A stretch of DNA of 64,000 nucleotides from CAVQZA01 sp963718355 (GCA_963718355.1 CAVQZA010000016.1:62001-126000); one strand, 5' to 3'; numbered from the stretch's first letter, positions 26,631 through 39,067 are shown. Notes: generated by a model from the letters alone, not told the origin. Program-made: numbers and translations.

Positions 26631-27433
26631 CGAGCTTCCAGACTCCCGGCCCGCTTTCGCTCGACCTGAGCGTGCCGTCGGGCAAGGTCGAGATCGTCGC
26701 TTCGGAGACCGGCACGACCGAGGTCGAGCTCGATCCGATCCACGACAGCGACGCGACACGCGCCCTCATCGAGCGAAGCACGGTCGAGCTGCGGCCGCGC
26801 GGCGACGGGCACGAGCTCGTCGTCGACGTGCCGGCCGAGCGCGGCTTCGGCATTCGCTTCATCCATGCGTCGGACGTGCTGCTGCGCGTGCGCTGCCCGC
26901 TGGGCGCCAGGGTGAAGGTGCGCTCGCGCTCGGCAGACGTCGAGGCGCGCGGCACGTTCGGCCGCACCGATGTCCGAACCTTCTCCGGCGATGTCGATTG
27001 GGATTCCGTCGACGGCGACGGCTCGCTGCACTCGACGAGCGGCGACCTCCGCATCGGCTCGGTCAGCGGCGGGCTCGACGTGAAGACGGTCTCCGGAGAC
27101 GCCGAGATCGGCACCGTCGGCGGCGACCTCAAGTTCGACGCGGTCTCCGGCGACGTCCGGGTAGAGGCCATCGAGGGCTCGGTGACCGCAAAGACCGTCT
27201 CGGGCGACCAGCGCCTGACAGTCGCCGAGGGCAAGGTCGCGCTCGTCTCGGTCTCGGGCGATCTCGAGGCGCGGGTGCGACCCGGCTCGCGTGTTTTCGT
27301 CGATGCGAACGCCGTCTCGGGCCACGTCTCGTCCGAGCTCGACCTCTCCGGCGCGAAGGGTGAGGGCGAAGGGCCGCTCGTCGAGATCCGGGCCCGCTCG
27401 GTCAGCGGCGACATCCGAATCAACCGCGGGTAG
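26627..27433 (+). CDS. DUF4097 beta-strand repeat protein
   Basis: This 268-residue protein has no signal peptide. The N-terminal 85 residues form a compact beta domain. The rest is a repetitive beta-helix of the DUF4097 type in which short units with the consensus (V/T)SGD recur about every 17-20 residues (FSGDVDW, TSGDLRI, VSGDAEI, VSGDVRV, VSGDQRL, VSGDLEA, VSGDIRI). The family occurs widely in Firmicutes and Actinobacteria with unknown biochemical function. It is the third gene of the RHH/peptide operon and overlaps the peptide by 4 bp. Confidence 0.85.
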   Translation: MTSFQTPGPLSLDLSVPSGKVEIVASETGTTEVELDPIHDSDATRALIERSTVELRPRGDGHELVVDVPAERGFGIRFIHASDVLLRVRCPLGARVKVRSRSADVEARGTFGRTDVRTFSGDVDWDSVDGDGSLHSTSGDLRIGSVSGGLDVKTVSGDAEIGTVGGDLKFDAVSGDVRVEAIEGSVTAKTVSGDQRLTVAEGKVALVSVSGDLEARVRPGSRVFVDANAVSGHVSSELDLSGAKGEGEGPLVEIRARSVSGDIRINRG

Positions 27434-27452
27434 CGCCGCTACGCTAGGGCGC

Positions 27453-29459
27453 ATGCCCGAGTTCCGCACCTCGGCCGCCTACAAGCCGACCGGCGACCAG
27501 CCGGCTGCGCTCGCGACGCTCGCCCCTGCGATCCTCGGGGGCGAGCGCTACTCGACGCTGCTCGGCGCGACCGGCACCGGCAAGACGGCGACGATGGCGT
27601 GGCTGATCGAGAAGGTGCAGCGGCCGACGCTGATCATCGCGCACAACAAGACGCTGGCCGCCCAGCTCTGCAACGAGTTTCGCGAGTTCTTCCCGGACAA
27701 CGCGGTCGAGTACTTCGTCTCGTACTACGACTACTACCAGCCCGAGGCGTACGTCCCGCAGGCCGATCTCTACATCGAGAAGGACTCGTCCCGGAACGAC
27801 GACATCGACCGGCTCCGCCATGCCGCTACCGCCGCGCTGCTCTCGCGCCGCGACGTCGTGATCATCGCGTCGGTCTCCGCGATCTACGGCCTCGGCTCGC
27901 CCGACGAGTACCGCGACCGCGTGCTCCAGCTCGCCGTCGGCGAGGAGCACGACCGCGACGAGGTGCTGCGGACGCTCGTCGACAGCCAGTACGCGCGCAA
28001 CGACACCGTGCTCGGCCGCGGGCGCTTTCGCGTCAAGGGAGACCAGCTCGAGGTGCAGCCGGCGAACGGCGAGACGGCGTACCGCATCTCGTTCTTCGGC
28101 GACGAGGTCGAGCAGATCACACACTTCGACCCGCTCACCGGCGAGGTGCTCTCGAAGCTCGACAACCTGACCATCTTCCCGGCGACGCAGTACGTGACCT
28201 CGAAGCCGACGATCGAGCGCGCCGTCGCGACGGTGCAGGCCGAGCTCGAGGCGCAGGTGAAGAAGTTCGAGGCCGAGGACAAGCTGCTCGAGGCCCACCG
28301 CATCCGCCAGCGCACCGAGTACGACGTCGAGATGATGCGCGAGCTCGGCTTCTGCAACGGGATCGAGAACTACTCGCGGATCCTCGAGGGCCGCGCGCCC
28401 GGCTCGCATCCGTTCACGCTGCTCGACTACTTCCCGTCCGACTTCGTCTGCTTCATCGACGAGTCGCACCAGACCGTGCCGCAGATCGGCGGGATGTACG
28501 AGGGCGACCGCTCCCGCAAGCAGACGCTCGTCGACTTCGGCTTCCGGCTCCCGTCGGCGCTCGACAATCGCCCGCTGCGCTTCGACGAGTTTCTCTCGAA
28601 AGTGCCGCAGCTCGTGTTCGTGTCCGCGACGCCTGGCGCGTACGAGCTCCGCCACTCGACGGTGATCGCCGAGCAGCTGATTCGTCCGACCGGGATCATC
28701 GATCCCGAGGTCGAGCTCCGCGCAACGGAGAATCAGATCGACGACCTGCTCAACGAGATCCGCCGGCGCGAAGAGGTCAACGAGCGCGTGCTCGTGACGA
28801 CGCTGACCAAGAAGATGTCCGAGGACCTCACCGACTACCTGCTCGAGTCGGGCGTCAAGGCGCGCTACCTGCACTCCGAGGTCGACACGCTCGAGCGGAT
28901 CCAGATCATCCGCGAGCTGCGGCTCGGCGAGTACGACGTGCTCGTCGGCGTGAACCTCCTGCGCGAGGGGCTCGACTTGCCCGAGGTCTCGCTCGTCGCC
29001 GTGCTCGACGCGGACAAGGAGGGCTTCCTCCGTGGCAAGACCGCGCTGATCCAGACGATCGGCCGTGCGGCGCGGAACATCAACGGCAAGGTGCTGCTGT
29101 ACGCCGACAAGATGACCGAGGCGCTGACGGGCGCGATCGGGGAGACGAACCGCCGCCGCGCGATCCAGCTCGCCTACAACGAGGAGCACGGGATCACGCC
29201 CGAGACGATCATCAAGGGCGTCTCCGACATCGCGGAGTTCCTGACACTCGAATCGCCCACGGTGCCCGGCCGCCGCCGCCGGGGCCAGTCGAAGGTCGAG
29301 GGGATGGGCCGCGAGGAGCTCGAGAAGCTCGCAGTCACGCTCGAGGAGGAGATGTTCACCGCCGCCACGGAGCTCCGGTTCGAGTACGCCGCCAAGCTCC
29401 GGGACGAGATCAAGGAACTGCGGCGCGAGCTCCAGGCCCTTGCGCAGAGCGCCGCCTAG
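27453..29459 (+). CDS. uvrB: Excinuclease ABC subunit B
   Basis: This 668-residue nucleotide-excision repair helicase-like protein has a P-loop [10 protein letters not shown], the damage-probing beta-hairpin segment [12 protein letters not shown], Walker B region [12 protein letters not shown], helicase motifs ([26 protein letters not shown]) and a C-terminal UVR domain ([15 protein letters not shown]) for UvrC contact. A TACGCT -10 (27440-27445) lies seven bases before the ATG and no SD is present, so the mRNA is probably leaderless. I see no SOS box, unlike uvrA. The TAG is in a CTAG shared with mazF. Confidence 0.97.
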   Translation: MPEFRTSAAYKPTGDQPAALATLAPAILGGERYSTLLGATGTGKTATMAWLIEKVQRPTLIIAHNKTLAAQLCNEFREFFPDNAVEYFVSYYDYYQPEAYVPQADLYIEKDSSRNDDIDRLRHAATAALLSRRDVVIIASVSAIYGLGSPDEYRDRVLQLAVGEEHDRDEVLRTLVDSQYARNDTVLGRGRFRVKGDQLEVQPANGETAYRISFFGDEVEQITHFDPLTGEVLSKLDNLTIFPATQYVTSKPTIERAVATVQAELEAQVKKFEAEDKLLEAHRIRQRTEYDVEMMRELGFCNGIENYSRILEGRAPGSHPFTLLDYFPSDFVCFIDESHQTVPQIGGMYEGDRSRKQTLVDFGFRLPSALDNRPLRFDEFLSKVPQLVFVSATPGAYELRHSTVIAEQLIRPTGIIDPEVELRATENQIDDLLNEIRRREEVNERVLVTTLTKKMSEDLTDYLLESGVKARYLHSEVDTLERIQIIRELRLGEYDVLVGVNLLREGLDLPEVSLVAVLDADKEGFLRGKTALIQTIGRAARNINGKVLLYADKMTEALTGAIGETNRRRAIQLAYNEEHGITPETIIKGVSDIAEFLTLESPTVPGRRRRGQSKVEGMGREELEKLAVTLEEEMFTAATELRFEYAAKLRDEIKELRRELQALAQSAA

Positions 29460-29764
29460 TTCAGGTCGAGAGCAATCCTGAGCGCCGAGGCGAGTTGTAA
29501 GAGCTCCTCCGGGCCGAGCGAGCCGCGCAGTCGCCCGAGGGAGGCCTTCGGAACCGGAGCGAGGTTGTCGCAGTTGGCGACGCAGGCACGGTTGAGGCCT
29601 TGAGCAGGCCCGAGGGGAACCTCGGTGGGGAGGTCGCGCACAGTGCTCGTCACCTGGACGACGCAGACGTTTCCGAGCGATGGGATCGCCCGGTCACGCG
29701 TCACGATCACGGCGGGATGCACGCCGCCGGGGAACGCGATGTCGTAGATGTCACCGCGGTTCAC
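29456..29764 (-). CDS. mazF: MazF/PemK-family endoribonuclease toxin
   Basis: This 102-residue protein has the MazF/PemK fold: start [22 protein letters not shown] with the catalytic Arg region, [19 protein letters not shown] containing the conserved Thr/Ser, and [15 protein letters not shown]. Known members cleave mRNA at specific short sequences. It follows the antitoxin gene with a 4-bp overlap and converges on uvrB, sharing CTAG. Length is normal. Confidence 0.9.
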   Translation of the reverse strand: MNRGDIYDIAFPGGVHPAVIVTRDRAIPSLGNVCVVQVTSTVRDLPTEVPLGPAQGLNRACVANCDNLAPVPKASLGRLRGSLGPEELLQLASALRIALDLN

Positions 29765-30027
29765 AGTGGGTCGGCGCCCGACTCCTCGGCATTGACCATG
29801 GCTGCGAAGAGCGCGAGGCCGTCCTTGCCGACCCGGTCCTCTTGTGGGTGCTTCCCGTAGCCGCGGCGGTACGCATCGTCGATAGCGCGCTCGCGCTCCT
29901 CGCGCAGGAGCAGATCGAGGCCGGCCCTCAGAGCCGCGCTTCGGTTCCGGAAGCTCCCGCGGGCGATCGCGGCGTCGAGCTCTGCAAGGTCATCGTCTGG
30001 GATACGAATTGGGATTTGAACCGTCAT
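29761..30027 (-). CDS. Ribbon-helix-helix antitoxin of the MazEF module
   Basis: This 88-residue protein has an N-terminal RHH domain (VQIPIRIPDDDLAELDAAIA strand-helix, then FRNRSAALRAGLDLLL helix) and a C-terminal acidic/basic tail that would bind the toxin. The ATG at 30027 is chosen because a TATGCT -10 (30039-30034) lies exactly six bases upstream; the open frame runs on further upstream into non-conserved sequence. It represses its own promoter in known systems. It is divergent from ppc with 38 bp between starts. Confidence 0.88.
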   Translation of the reverse strand: MTVQIPIRIPDDDLAELDAAIARGSFRNRSAALRAGLDLLLREERERAIDDAYRRGYGKHPQEDRVGKDGLALFAAMVNAEESGADPL

Positions 30028-30040
30028 ACGATCAGCATAC
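30025..30040 (-). promoter_or_regulatory. MazEF promoter with 11-bp direct repeat
   Basis: CATAC at 30025-30029 and again at 30036-30040 (GTATG on the minus strand) are spaced by 11 bp. They overlap the antitoxin -10 box (30039-30034) and start codon. The spacing matches the half-site spacing at the other RHH gene in this window (26.03 kb), although the half-site sequence differs. Autorepression by the RHH antitoxin is the likely function, and it may also affect the divergent ppc. Confidence 0.45.
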
Positions 30041-30065
30041 CAGCGAATCCAGGGAGAATGCCTCA

Positions 30066-32498
30066 ATGAGCGCCGACACCGCCCTCCGCGGGGACGTCCG
30101 CCTGCTCGGCAACCTGCTCGGGCGGGTGCTCGTCGAGCAGGAGGGCGAGCGGCTGCTCGAGCTCGAGGAGCGGATTCGGAGCCTTGCGCGGGCCGGGCGC
30201 CAGGGTGACGCGGGCGCCTCCGCCGAGCTCGCCGCGACGGTGCGGGCGCTGCCGCCCGACGAGCAGGCGACCGTGCTGCGCGCGTTCGCGCTCTACTTCC
30301 AGCTCGCGAACATCGCCGAGCAGCACCACCGCATCCGCCGCCGTCGCGCCTCGGAGCGGGAGGGTCGGCTGCAGCGCGAATCGCTTGCGGAGGCACTGGC
30401 CCGGCTCGGTGACGCGGGCATCTCGGAGGACGAGCTCCGCCGGGCGGCAGCGCGCGTCTCGGTCGAGCTCGTGCTCACCGCGCATCCGACCGAGGCCTCG
30501 CGACGGACGATCCTCGCGTCGCACCAGCGGGTCGCAGGCCTCCTGCGGGCGCTCGACGACCCGGAGCTGACGCCGTCGGGGCGCGCCGAGGTCGAAGCCT
30601 CGCTTGCTGAGGAGATCACGATCATGTGGCAGACCGACGAGGTGCGCTCGCGCCGCCCGCGTGTCGTCGACGAGATCCGGCAGGGCCTGTGGTTCGTGGA
30701 GCGTGGGCTGTGGGAGGCCGCACCCCGGCTGCTCGCCGCGTGGCGGTCCCGGCTGCCCGGCAGCCCGCTTCGCTTCGGCACGTGGATCGGCGCCGACCTC
30801 GACGGCAATCCGTCCGTCGGGCCCGACACGGTCGAGGAGGCGCTCGAGCGAGCGCGCTCGCTGTCGCTGACGCTGTACCGGCGCGAGGTGCGCAAGCTCG
30901 CGGTGGCGTGGGGGATGGCCTCCAGCGTGACCGGCGCGGATCCGGCGATCGGCGACGTGCCCCTCGACGAGGATCTGAACGAGGACGAGCCGTACCGGCG
31001 GCGGCTCACGGCGATCTACGAGCGCCTCGGCGCGGACGGCTTCGCCTCGGCGGCCGAGCTCGACGCTGAGCTCGAGCTCGTCGACGCCAGCCTTCGCTCG
31101 CACGGCGGCGCGCGCATCGCCGACGGAGGGCTCGCGGAGCTGCGGCGGCGGCTCGACATCTTCGGCTTCCAGCTCGCGACGCTCGAGCTGCGCGTCCATG
31201 CGCGGTCGATCCGCGAGCCGGACGACCGCCTCCGCGCCACGCTCGCGACCGGCGCGCGGATGCAGGCGCGCCACGGGCGCGAGGCCCTCGACACGCTGAT
31301 CGTCTCGATGACGCACTCGGTCGACGACGTCGAGGCGGCCGAGCGGCTCGCGGCGGAGGCCGGGCTCGAGGTGCGCGTCGTGCCGTTGCTCGAGACGATC
31401 GACGACCTCCGCGGCGCCGGCGCGCTGATCGGCGAGCTGCTCGACCGTCGCCCGCGTCCGCACCTCGAGGTGATGGTCGGCTATTCCGATTCGGGCAAGG
31501 ACGGCGGGTATCTGACCGCCAACTGGGAGATCTTTCGCGCGCAGGAGGATCTCGCGCGGGTCGCCGTGGCGCACGGCAGCGAGCTCACGGTCTTCCACGG
31601 GCGCGGCGGCAGCGCGGGGCGCGGCGGCGGGCCGACGCACGCGGCGATCCTCTCCCAGCCGCCCCATGCGGTCGACGGGCGACTCAAGCTGACCGAGCAG
31701 GGCGAGACGATCTCGTTCAAGTACGGGCTCCCGGGCCTGGCCTACCGGAACCTCGAGGCGGCCGTCGCGGCGACGCTCCTCACCGCGTTCCCCGACGAGA
31801 CCGGCAGCCTGGCGCCTGAAGGCGGGCGGGAGACGATGGCGGCTCTCTCCGAGCGGGCGTACAGCGCCTACCGCGAGCTCGTGTGGGAGGACGAGGCGTT
31901 CCCGCCGTTCTTCCGCAGCTTCACGCCGGTCGACGAGCTCGCGCTGCTGGAGATCGGCTCGCGACCCGCGTCGCGCCCCGAGGCCGCCGCCGCCGTCGAG
32001 CTCGAAGCGCTACGTGCTATCCCGTGGGTCTTCTCGTGGACGCAGACCCGGCTCATGCTGCCGGCCTGGTACGGCGCCGGCTCGGCGCTCGGCTCGGCGG
32101 ACGTCGGGGAGCTCCGCAGTCTCTACCGCAGCTGGGCGTTCTTCCGCGCGCTGGTCGAGAACCTCGAGATGACGCTCGCCAAGTCGAGCCTCAGGATCGC
32201 GACGCAGTACCTTGCACTCGTTCCCGACCACGCCGAGGGAGACCGGCTCTTCGGCCTGCTCGCCGCAGAGCAAGAGCGGACGGTCGCGTCGGTGCTGGAG
32301 ATCGTCGAGGCCGACCAGCTGCTCGACCGGCACCCGGCGCTTCAGCAGTCGATCCGGCTCCGGAATCCATACGTCGACCCGATGAACGCGATCCAGGTCG
32401 AGCTGATCCGGCGCCACCGCGCCGGCGACGAGTCAGCGCTGAGGCCGCTGCTGCGCTCGATCACCGGAATCGCCGCGGCGCTGCGCAACACCGGCTAG
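30066..32498 (+). CDS. ppc: Phosphoenolpyruvate carboxylase
   Basis: This 810-residue enzyme converts PEP and bicarbonate to oxaloacetate and so refills the TCA cycle. The catalytic His is in VLTAHPTEASRRTI, the lysine loop is GYSDSGKDGGYLTANW, and the glycine-rich loop is FHGRGGSAGRGGGPTH. The C-terminus ends ALRNTG, the usual PEPC terminus. It is shorter than the 880-960 residues of most bacterial PEPCs, through smaller inter-helix segments. The ATG is preceded by AGGGAGA (30051-30057). It converges on the phosphoesterase gene with a CTAG overlap. Confidence 0.96.
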   Translation: MSADTALRGDVRLLGNLLGRVLVEQEGERLLELEERIRSLARAGRQGDAGASAELAATVRALPPDEQATVLRAFALYFQLANIAEQHHRIRRRRASEREGRLQRESLAEALARLGDAGISEDELRRAAARVSVELVLTAHPTEASRRTILASHQRVAGLLRALDDPELTPSGRAEVEASLAEEITIMWQTDEVRSRRPRVVDEIRQGLWFVERGLWEAAPRLLAAWRSRLPGSPLRFGTWIGADLDGNPSVGPDTVEEALERARSLSLTLYRREVRKLAVAWGMASSVTGADPAIGDVPLDEDLNEDEPYRRRLTAIYERLGADGFASAAELDAELELVDASLRSHGGARIADGGLAELRRRLDIFGFQLATLELRVHARSIREPDDRLRATLATGARMQARHGREALDTLIVSMTHSVDDVEAAERLAAEAGLEVRVVPLLETIDDLRGAGALIGELLDRRPRPHLEVMVGYSDSGKDGGYLTANWEIFRAQEDLARVAVAHGSELTVFHGRGGSAGRGGGPTHAAILSQPPHAVDGRLKLTEQGETISFKYGLPGLAYRNLEAAVAATLLTAFPDETGSLAPEGGRETMAALSERAYSAYRELVWEDEAFPPFFRSFTPVDELALLEIGSRPASRPEAAAAVELEALRAIPWVFSWTQTRLMLPAWYGAGSALGSADVGELRSLYRSWAFFRALVENLEMTLAKSSLRIATQYLALVPDHAEGDRLFGLLAAEQERTVASVLEIVEADQLLDRHPALQQSIRLRNPYVDPMNAIQVELIRRHRAGDESALRPLLRSITGIAAALRNTG

Positions 32499-33283
32499 CC
32501 AAGCGGGAACGAGCGCGCGGCCGTCTCGGCCCAGTGTTCGTGCCGCCAGATGTACGTGCGCACGGTGAGCGTCGAGCCGTCCGTTTCGTGGACGTGGAGG
32601 CCGCGCGCCTCGCCGTCTCGATGCGGGCGCGGCTGGCCCAGCCCGGGCGCGGTCGCGAGGACGAGCGCCGGCTCGCCGGAGGCCGCGGCCAGGAAGTCCC
32701 GCCGCTCGCCGACCTCGGCCTGATGCGTGTGCCCGCCGAGGATCAGCTGTGAACCGAGCCCCGCGAGCACCTCGTTGCGCCGGGCGAGGGGCCGCTTGCG
32801 GGTCCGCCAGGGCGCGCCGAGCAGATGGTGGTGGAGAACCGCGACCCGCAGCGCACCAGCGGGCGCTTCTCGCAGCCGCGTGGCCGCCTGCTCGAGCGCG
32901 GACGCGCTCAGCCCGCCCGACTGGTGGCGCCAGGGCCGCACCGAATTGAGCCCGACGACGTGGAACGCCGGTGAGCTCCACACCGGCTCGGTGGTTCCCC
33001 AGAGCCGCTCGAACCCGGCCCACGGGCTCGTGAAGCGCGCCGGAAAGGTGTAGGGGATGTCGTGGTTTCCCGGCACCGCCAGCACCGGCGGGCCGAGCGC
33101 CGCGAGAAAGGCGTGCGCCCGCTCGTGTTGGTCAGGGCGGCCACGGTGCGTGAGGTCGCCGCTCGCGACGACGAGCTCGGGCTCGAGCTCGGAGACGAGC
33201 GCGGCGAGCGCAGGCCCGAGCTCGGGCTCTTCACGCTTGCCGATGTGCAGGTCGGAGAGGTGGAGGATCCGTGCGGGCGCCAT
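32495..33283 (-). CDS. Calcineurin-like metallophosphoesterase (CpdA-like)
   Basis: This 262-residue protein has all metal motifs of class III phosphodiesterases: LSDLHIG, ASGDLTHRG, VPGNHD, LHHHLLG and GGHTHQ. The closest named type is cAMP phosphodiesterase CpdA/Icc, but many members act on other phosphoesters. It has no signal peptide, so it should be cytoplasmic. It overlaps ppc by 4 bp tail to tail and is divergent from the small membrane protein gene (46 bp between starts). Confidence 0.88.
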   Translation of the reverse strand: MAPARILHLSDLHIGKREEPELGPALAALVSELEPELVVASGDLTHRGRPDQHERAHAFLAALGPPVLAVPGNHDIPYTFPARFTSPWAGFERLWGTTEPVWSSPAFHVVGLNSVRPWRHQSGGLSASALEQAATRLREAPAGALRVAVLHHHLLGAPWRTRKRPLARRNEVLAGLGSQLILGGHTHQAEVGERRDFLAAASGEPALVLATAPGLGQPRPHRDGEARGLHVHETDGSTLTVRTYIWRHEHWAETAARSFPLG

Positions 33284-33329
33284 GGTCGCGGCGCACTCTA
33301 CGTCCCCGCGCGTCTCTATAGTTCGCGCG

Positions 33330-33566
33330 ATGGACGAGTCCGCCGAGATCTTCGACGACCTCTACCTCGGCATTCGAGCGGGCGGCGCGATGCGCAAGCA
33401 GCGCCGCGGCGAGCCGCTCACGGCGGAGGAGCAGGAGGCGCTCGGCCGCTGGCAGCGGCTTTCCGCATGGCGGAAGTCGATTGCGATCGGCAGCTTCGCC
33501 GTCGGCACGTTCGGCCTCGGCTTCACCCTCGGCGGCCTCGTGTTCGGCCGCTGGCGCAAGGCCTGA
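33330..33566 (+). CDS. Small membrane protein, 78 residues
   Basis: The N-terminal half is charged (MDESAEIFDDLYLGIRAGG and a basic RKQRRGE stretch). One or two hydrophobic segments follow (about residues 47-72, Gly/Phe-rich) with a basic end (FGRWRKA). I do not recognise the family. A TATAGT -10 (33317-33322) lies seven bases before the ATG, so the transcript is probably leaderless. The gene ends 3 bp before the convergent marR stop. Confidence 0.65.
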   Translation: MDESAEIFDDLYLGIRAGGAMRKQRRGEPLTAEEQEALGRWQRLSAWRKSIAIGSFAVGTFGLGFTLGGLVFGRWRKA

Positions 33567-33569
33567 GAC

Positions 33570-34034
33570 TCAGTCGCAGGCGGGCGCGTTGGAGGAGCTG
33601 ATCGGCAGGTTCTCCAGGAGCCGTTGCAGCGTATCCAGCTCCTCTTCGTCGAAACGCTCCGTGAACTGCTCGCCGACACCCTGCAGATACGTTGGGTTCG
33701 TCGCGGCTAGCTTCGCGGCCCCGCGCTCGGTCAGCGTCGCGTAGATCACGCGCCGGTCGTCCGCGCAGCTCTCGCGGCTCACGAGCCCGGCCGCCTCGAG
33801 CCCGGCAAGCAGGCGGGTCACACCGGATCGGGTCAGGATCACCATGTCCGTGAGGTCGGAGGGTCGCATGCGCGTGTCCGGGGCTCGCGACAGGTAGATC
33901 AGCACCTCGAGGTCACGGAGCGTCAACCCGTGCGCGGCGATCAGGTCGGCGTCGAGCTTGCGCGTGATCGCCGAGAAGCTGCGCGCGAACAGGCGCCAGG
34001 CTTCGAGCCTGTCGGTCTGGATCTCAGTCGCCAT
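33570..34034 (-). CDS. MarR-family transcriptional regulator
   Basis: This 154-residue winged-helix protein has the MarR core: LTLRDLEVLIYLSR, MRPSDLTDMVILTRSGVTRLLAGLEAAGLV (recognition helix) and the wing ADDRRVIYATLTERG. The ATG lies 11 bp inside the 3' end of the dienelactone hydrolase gene, so the two are one operon. MarR proteins usually repress their own operon and respond to aromatic or electrophilic ligands, consistent with the hydrolase partner; the ligand is unknown. Confidence 0.9.
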   Translation of the reverse strand: MATEIQTDRLEAWRLFARSFSAITRKLDADLIAAHGLTLRDLEVLIYLSRAPDTRMRPSDLTDMVILTRSGVTRLLAGLEAAGLVSRESCADDRRVIYATLTERGAAKLAATNPTYLQGVGEQFTERFDEEELDTLQRLLENLPISSSNAPACD

Positions 34035-34791
34035 CGCTGTGGGCCTCGAGGAAGGCGAGCACGCGGCTCCAGGCGTTGGCCGAGGCGTCGGCGTGCTCCT
34101 CGTACCGGCGGTCGAAGAAGCTGTGCGGGGCACCGTCGTAGGTGACGATCTCGTGCTCGACGCCGGCTGCGTTGAGCGCCTCCTCGAATTCGGCGTTGAG
34201 CTCGCGCGTGATCGACTCGTCGTCTCCTGCCTGGAGCGCGAGGATCGGCGACTCGATCATTCCGGCCAGCTGTGTCGGGCCGGGCTGGTCGTTACGGATG
34301 CCCGGATTTCCGTAGAAGCCGACCGCGCCGGCGAGGCCGTGGCCCCCGGCGGCCGAGAGCCACGAGTGGCGGCCGCCGAAGCAGAAACCGACGGTGAAGA
34401 CCGAGGTGCACGAGCCGCCGGCCGGCGAGCGGAGATATGCGGCGGCCGCGGCGACGTCCGACTGCACGCCTTCGGGCGTCGTCTGCGCGACGTGCTCCGG
34501 GTACGGAAAGTCGTCGTCGCGCTTCGCGATGCCGGCGGTACGGCCGAAATAGTCGATCGCGACCGCAGTCGAACCGCGCTCGGCGAACCGGAGCGCGAGC
34601 TCCTCGTAGAAGCGGTACAGGCCGCGCACGTCTGGAAGCACGATGACGCCGACCCCGGACGGCTCATCTGGTGTCGCTGCAAACGCTGCGAATTGCGCGC
34701 CGTCGCGCGCTTGGAGCGTGAGGTCGTCGTGTGAGACCGCAGCGCCCCTGATCGCCGGTATCGGCGGCAGGGAGTCGAACTCAAAACACAT
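34024..34791 (-). CDS. Dienelactone hydrolase family protein
   Basis: This 255-residue alpha/beta hydrolase has the dienelactone hydrolase triad: nucleophilic Cys in [10 protein letters not shown], Asp in [10 protein letters not shown] and His in [11 protein letters not shown]. Family members hydrolyse dienelactones from aromatic breakdown or other small esters. The ATG at 34791 is preferred over one at 34806 because a TATGGT -10 (34807-34802) would lie ten bases upstream of the former and overlap the latter. Co-transcribed with marR. Confidence 0.88.
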   Translation of the reverse strand: MCFEFDSLPPIPAIRGAAVSHDDLTLQARDGAQFAAFAATPDEPSGVGVIVLPDVRGLYRFYEELALRFAERGSTAVAIDYFGRTAGIAKRDDDFPYPEHVAQTTPEGVQSDVAAAAAYLRSPAGGSCTSVFTVGFCFGGRHSWLSAAGGHGLAGAVGFYGNPGIRNDQPGPTQLAGMIESPILALQAGDDESITRELNAEFEEALNAAGVEHEIVTYDGAPHSFFDRRYEEHADASANAWSRVLAFLEAHSDGD

Positions 34792-34934
34792 CGGTGTCCT
34801 CACCATAGCGGCCAGCGAGTTCTTAGTCTCCCCTTACCTCAGAGTGTTTGGCTACGAGTGCCGGCCGGTTGCGCGGCCCTCCTGGGAGGTCGAGCCAGAG
34901 GTCTCTCCTTCGCCCGCGCACCGGCCGGCCCATG

Positions 34935-34964
34935 TTGCGCGAACATACGTTCGGTCGCTACAAT
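34935..34964 (+). promoter_or_regulatory. uvrA promoter with SOS (LexA) box
   Basis: CGAAC-ATAC-GTTCG at 34940-34953 is a perfect match to the Gram-positive LexA/DinR box (CGAAC-N4-GTTCG). It sits between a possible -35 TTGCGC (34935-34940) and a -10 TACAAT (34959-34964), where bound LexA would block RNA polymerase. uvrA should therefore be damage-inducible, and a lexA gene should exist elsewhere in the genome. Confidence 0.85.
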
Positions 34965-34974
34965 GGCCTGGCGC

Positions 34975-37809
<2,835 letters not shown>

Positions 37810-37867
37810 GCGGCGTTCACTCGGACGAGGGAGGGCCCTGGGCCTTGCGGGCGTCGATTATGGCCGC

Positions 37868-38584
37868 ATGCGGCGGGTTTTGGCACTCCTGCTGGTCCTG
37901 GCGGCGGCGGTCGTCGTCGCAGGCTGCGCCGGACCGGACGGCCAGAAGGCGCTCGCACTCCTCTCGCAGGCCGACACGGCCCAGAAGGCGCTCAGCTCCC
38001 AGCAGTTCTCGATGCGCGAGGCCATCGTGGCCGGCGGCCAGACCGTCGCACTCCAGGTCGCAGGCGGCGGGTATCTCAAGGGGCCGCAGGCCGGTGACGT
38101 CTACGTGACGACGAGCGGGCAGACGCCGGACGGGAAGGCGCTCGACGCGACGATCGTCAAACACGGCGACACGGTCACGCTGAACGCGAACGGACAGACG
38201 ACGGTGCTGTCGGCCGCGCAGGCCCAGCAGCAACTCGGCGCCCAGCTCCAGTCGATGGCCACGACCGGCGGCTTCAACTTCGCCGAGTACGTGAAGAGCG
38301 TGAAGGTCACCGACACGACCGATCCGGACGGTGGGCCTGCGGATCAGATCACCGGCGTGCTCGACACCCAGGGCGCCGCGAACCAGCTCACCTCGGGACT
38401 CGGCCTCGGCGGGCTCGGCAAGCTCGGCGACACGCGCGCGGTGCTGACGATCTCACGCAAGACCCACCTCGTGACCTCCGCGCTGATCGACATGAGCATG
38501 GAGATCCTCGGCAAGAAGATGACGATCAGCCTCACGTACGGCCTCACCGGCGTGAACGTGCCGATCAACTTCCCGCGAGTCTGA
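37868..38584 (+). CDS. LppX/LolA-like lipoprotein
   Basis: This 238-residue protein has a lipoprotein signal peptide with lipobox VVVAGC near residue 19. The mature part resembles the LppX/LprG/LolA half-barrel class (a long TVALQVAGGGYLKG strand region, a helix rich in Gln/Ala at LSAAQAQQQLGAQLQ, and late strands MTISLTYGLTG). These bind lipids or lipoproteins. It is the only gene between uvrA and the convergent 2H phosphoesterase gene, whose end it overlaps by 20 bp. Confidence 0.7.
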   Translation: MRRVLALLLVLAAAVVVAGCAGPDGQKALALLSQADTAQKALSSQQFSMREAIVAGGQTVALQVAGGGYLKGPQAGDVYVTTSGQTPDGKALDATIVKHGDTVTLNANGQTTVLSAAQAQQQLGAQLQSMATTGGFNFAEYVKSVKVTDTTDPDGGPADQITGVLDTQGAANQLTSGLGLGGLGKLGDTRAVLTISRKTHLVTSALIDMSMEILGKKMTISLTYGLTGVNVPINFPRV

Positions 38585-39050
38585 AGCGTCGCCGCTCGGC
38601 CCAGCGGCCGTCGGCTCCTTCTTCGAGCCAGGTGACCTCCTCGGCGCGGGCGCCGATCGGCAGCGCCGCGTCGACCTTGCTCACGTCGTCGTCCGGTACC
38701 GCGTGGCCGACCGTGACGTGCGGCACGATCGTGCCGTGGGCGCCGCTGTAGGGCGGGAACTCCGGGTAGCGCGCCATGAGCGTCTTGATCAGCGCGACGA
38801 ACGGCGCCGCCGGCTCGGGCACGAGGTAGTAAGTCGGCGGGTTCAGGAACCACGCGGTGCCGGCGAGCGTGAAGTCGAAGGGAGCAGTCGCGGCGAACAC
38901 GTCTTCGAGCCCATCCTCGTCGTCGCCGAAGGGGAACAGCAACGTCACGTGCGCTGGGACGCCCATTGCGCCGGCGGCGTCGTGGCGGACTCGCAGATGT
39001 GCGATCAGCGGCTCGGCCTCCGGGACCGCGATCACGAGCGCGGTACGCAT
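38565..39050 (-). CDS. 2'-5' RNA ligase-like (2H phosphoesterase) protein
   Basis: This 161-residue protein has the two H-x-T/S motifs of the 2H phosphoesterase superfamily: AHVTLLFPF and PHVTVGHAV. Such proteins hydrolyse or ligate 2'-5' or cyclic phosphodiesters in RNA. The ATG at 39050 is seven bases from a -10 TACCGT (39063-39058) shared with the divergent VOC gene. The frame is open further upstream, but that part would overlap the VOC gene and has no family features. Confidence 0.85.
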   Translation of the reverse strand: MRTALVIAVPEAEPLIAHLRVRHDAAGAMGVPAHVTLLFPFGDDEDGLEDVFAATAPFDFTLAGTAWFLNPPTYYLVPEPAAPFVALIKTLMARYPEFPPYSGAHGTIVPHVTVGHAVPDDDVSKVDAALPIGARAEEVTWLEEGADGRWAERRRFRLAGS

Positions 39051-39057
39051 ACCTCGG

Positions 39058-39067
39058 ACGGTAACGT
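39058..39067. promoter_or_regulatory. Overlapping divergent -10 boxes
   Basis: The 24-bp space between the two divergent start codons (39050 on minus, 39075 on plus) holds TACCGT on the minus strand (39063-39058) and TAACGT on the plus strand (39062-39067), overlapping by two bases. Each box is exactly seven bases from its own start codon, so both transcripts would be leaderless and their promoters mutually exclusive. Confidence 0.6.
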
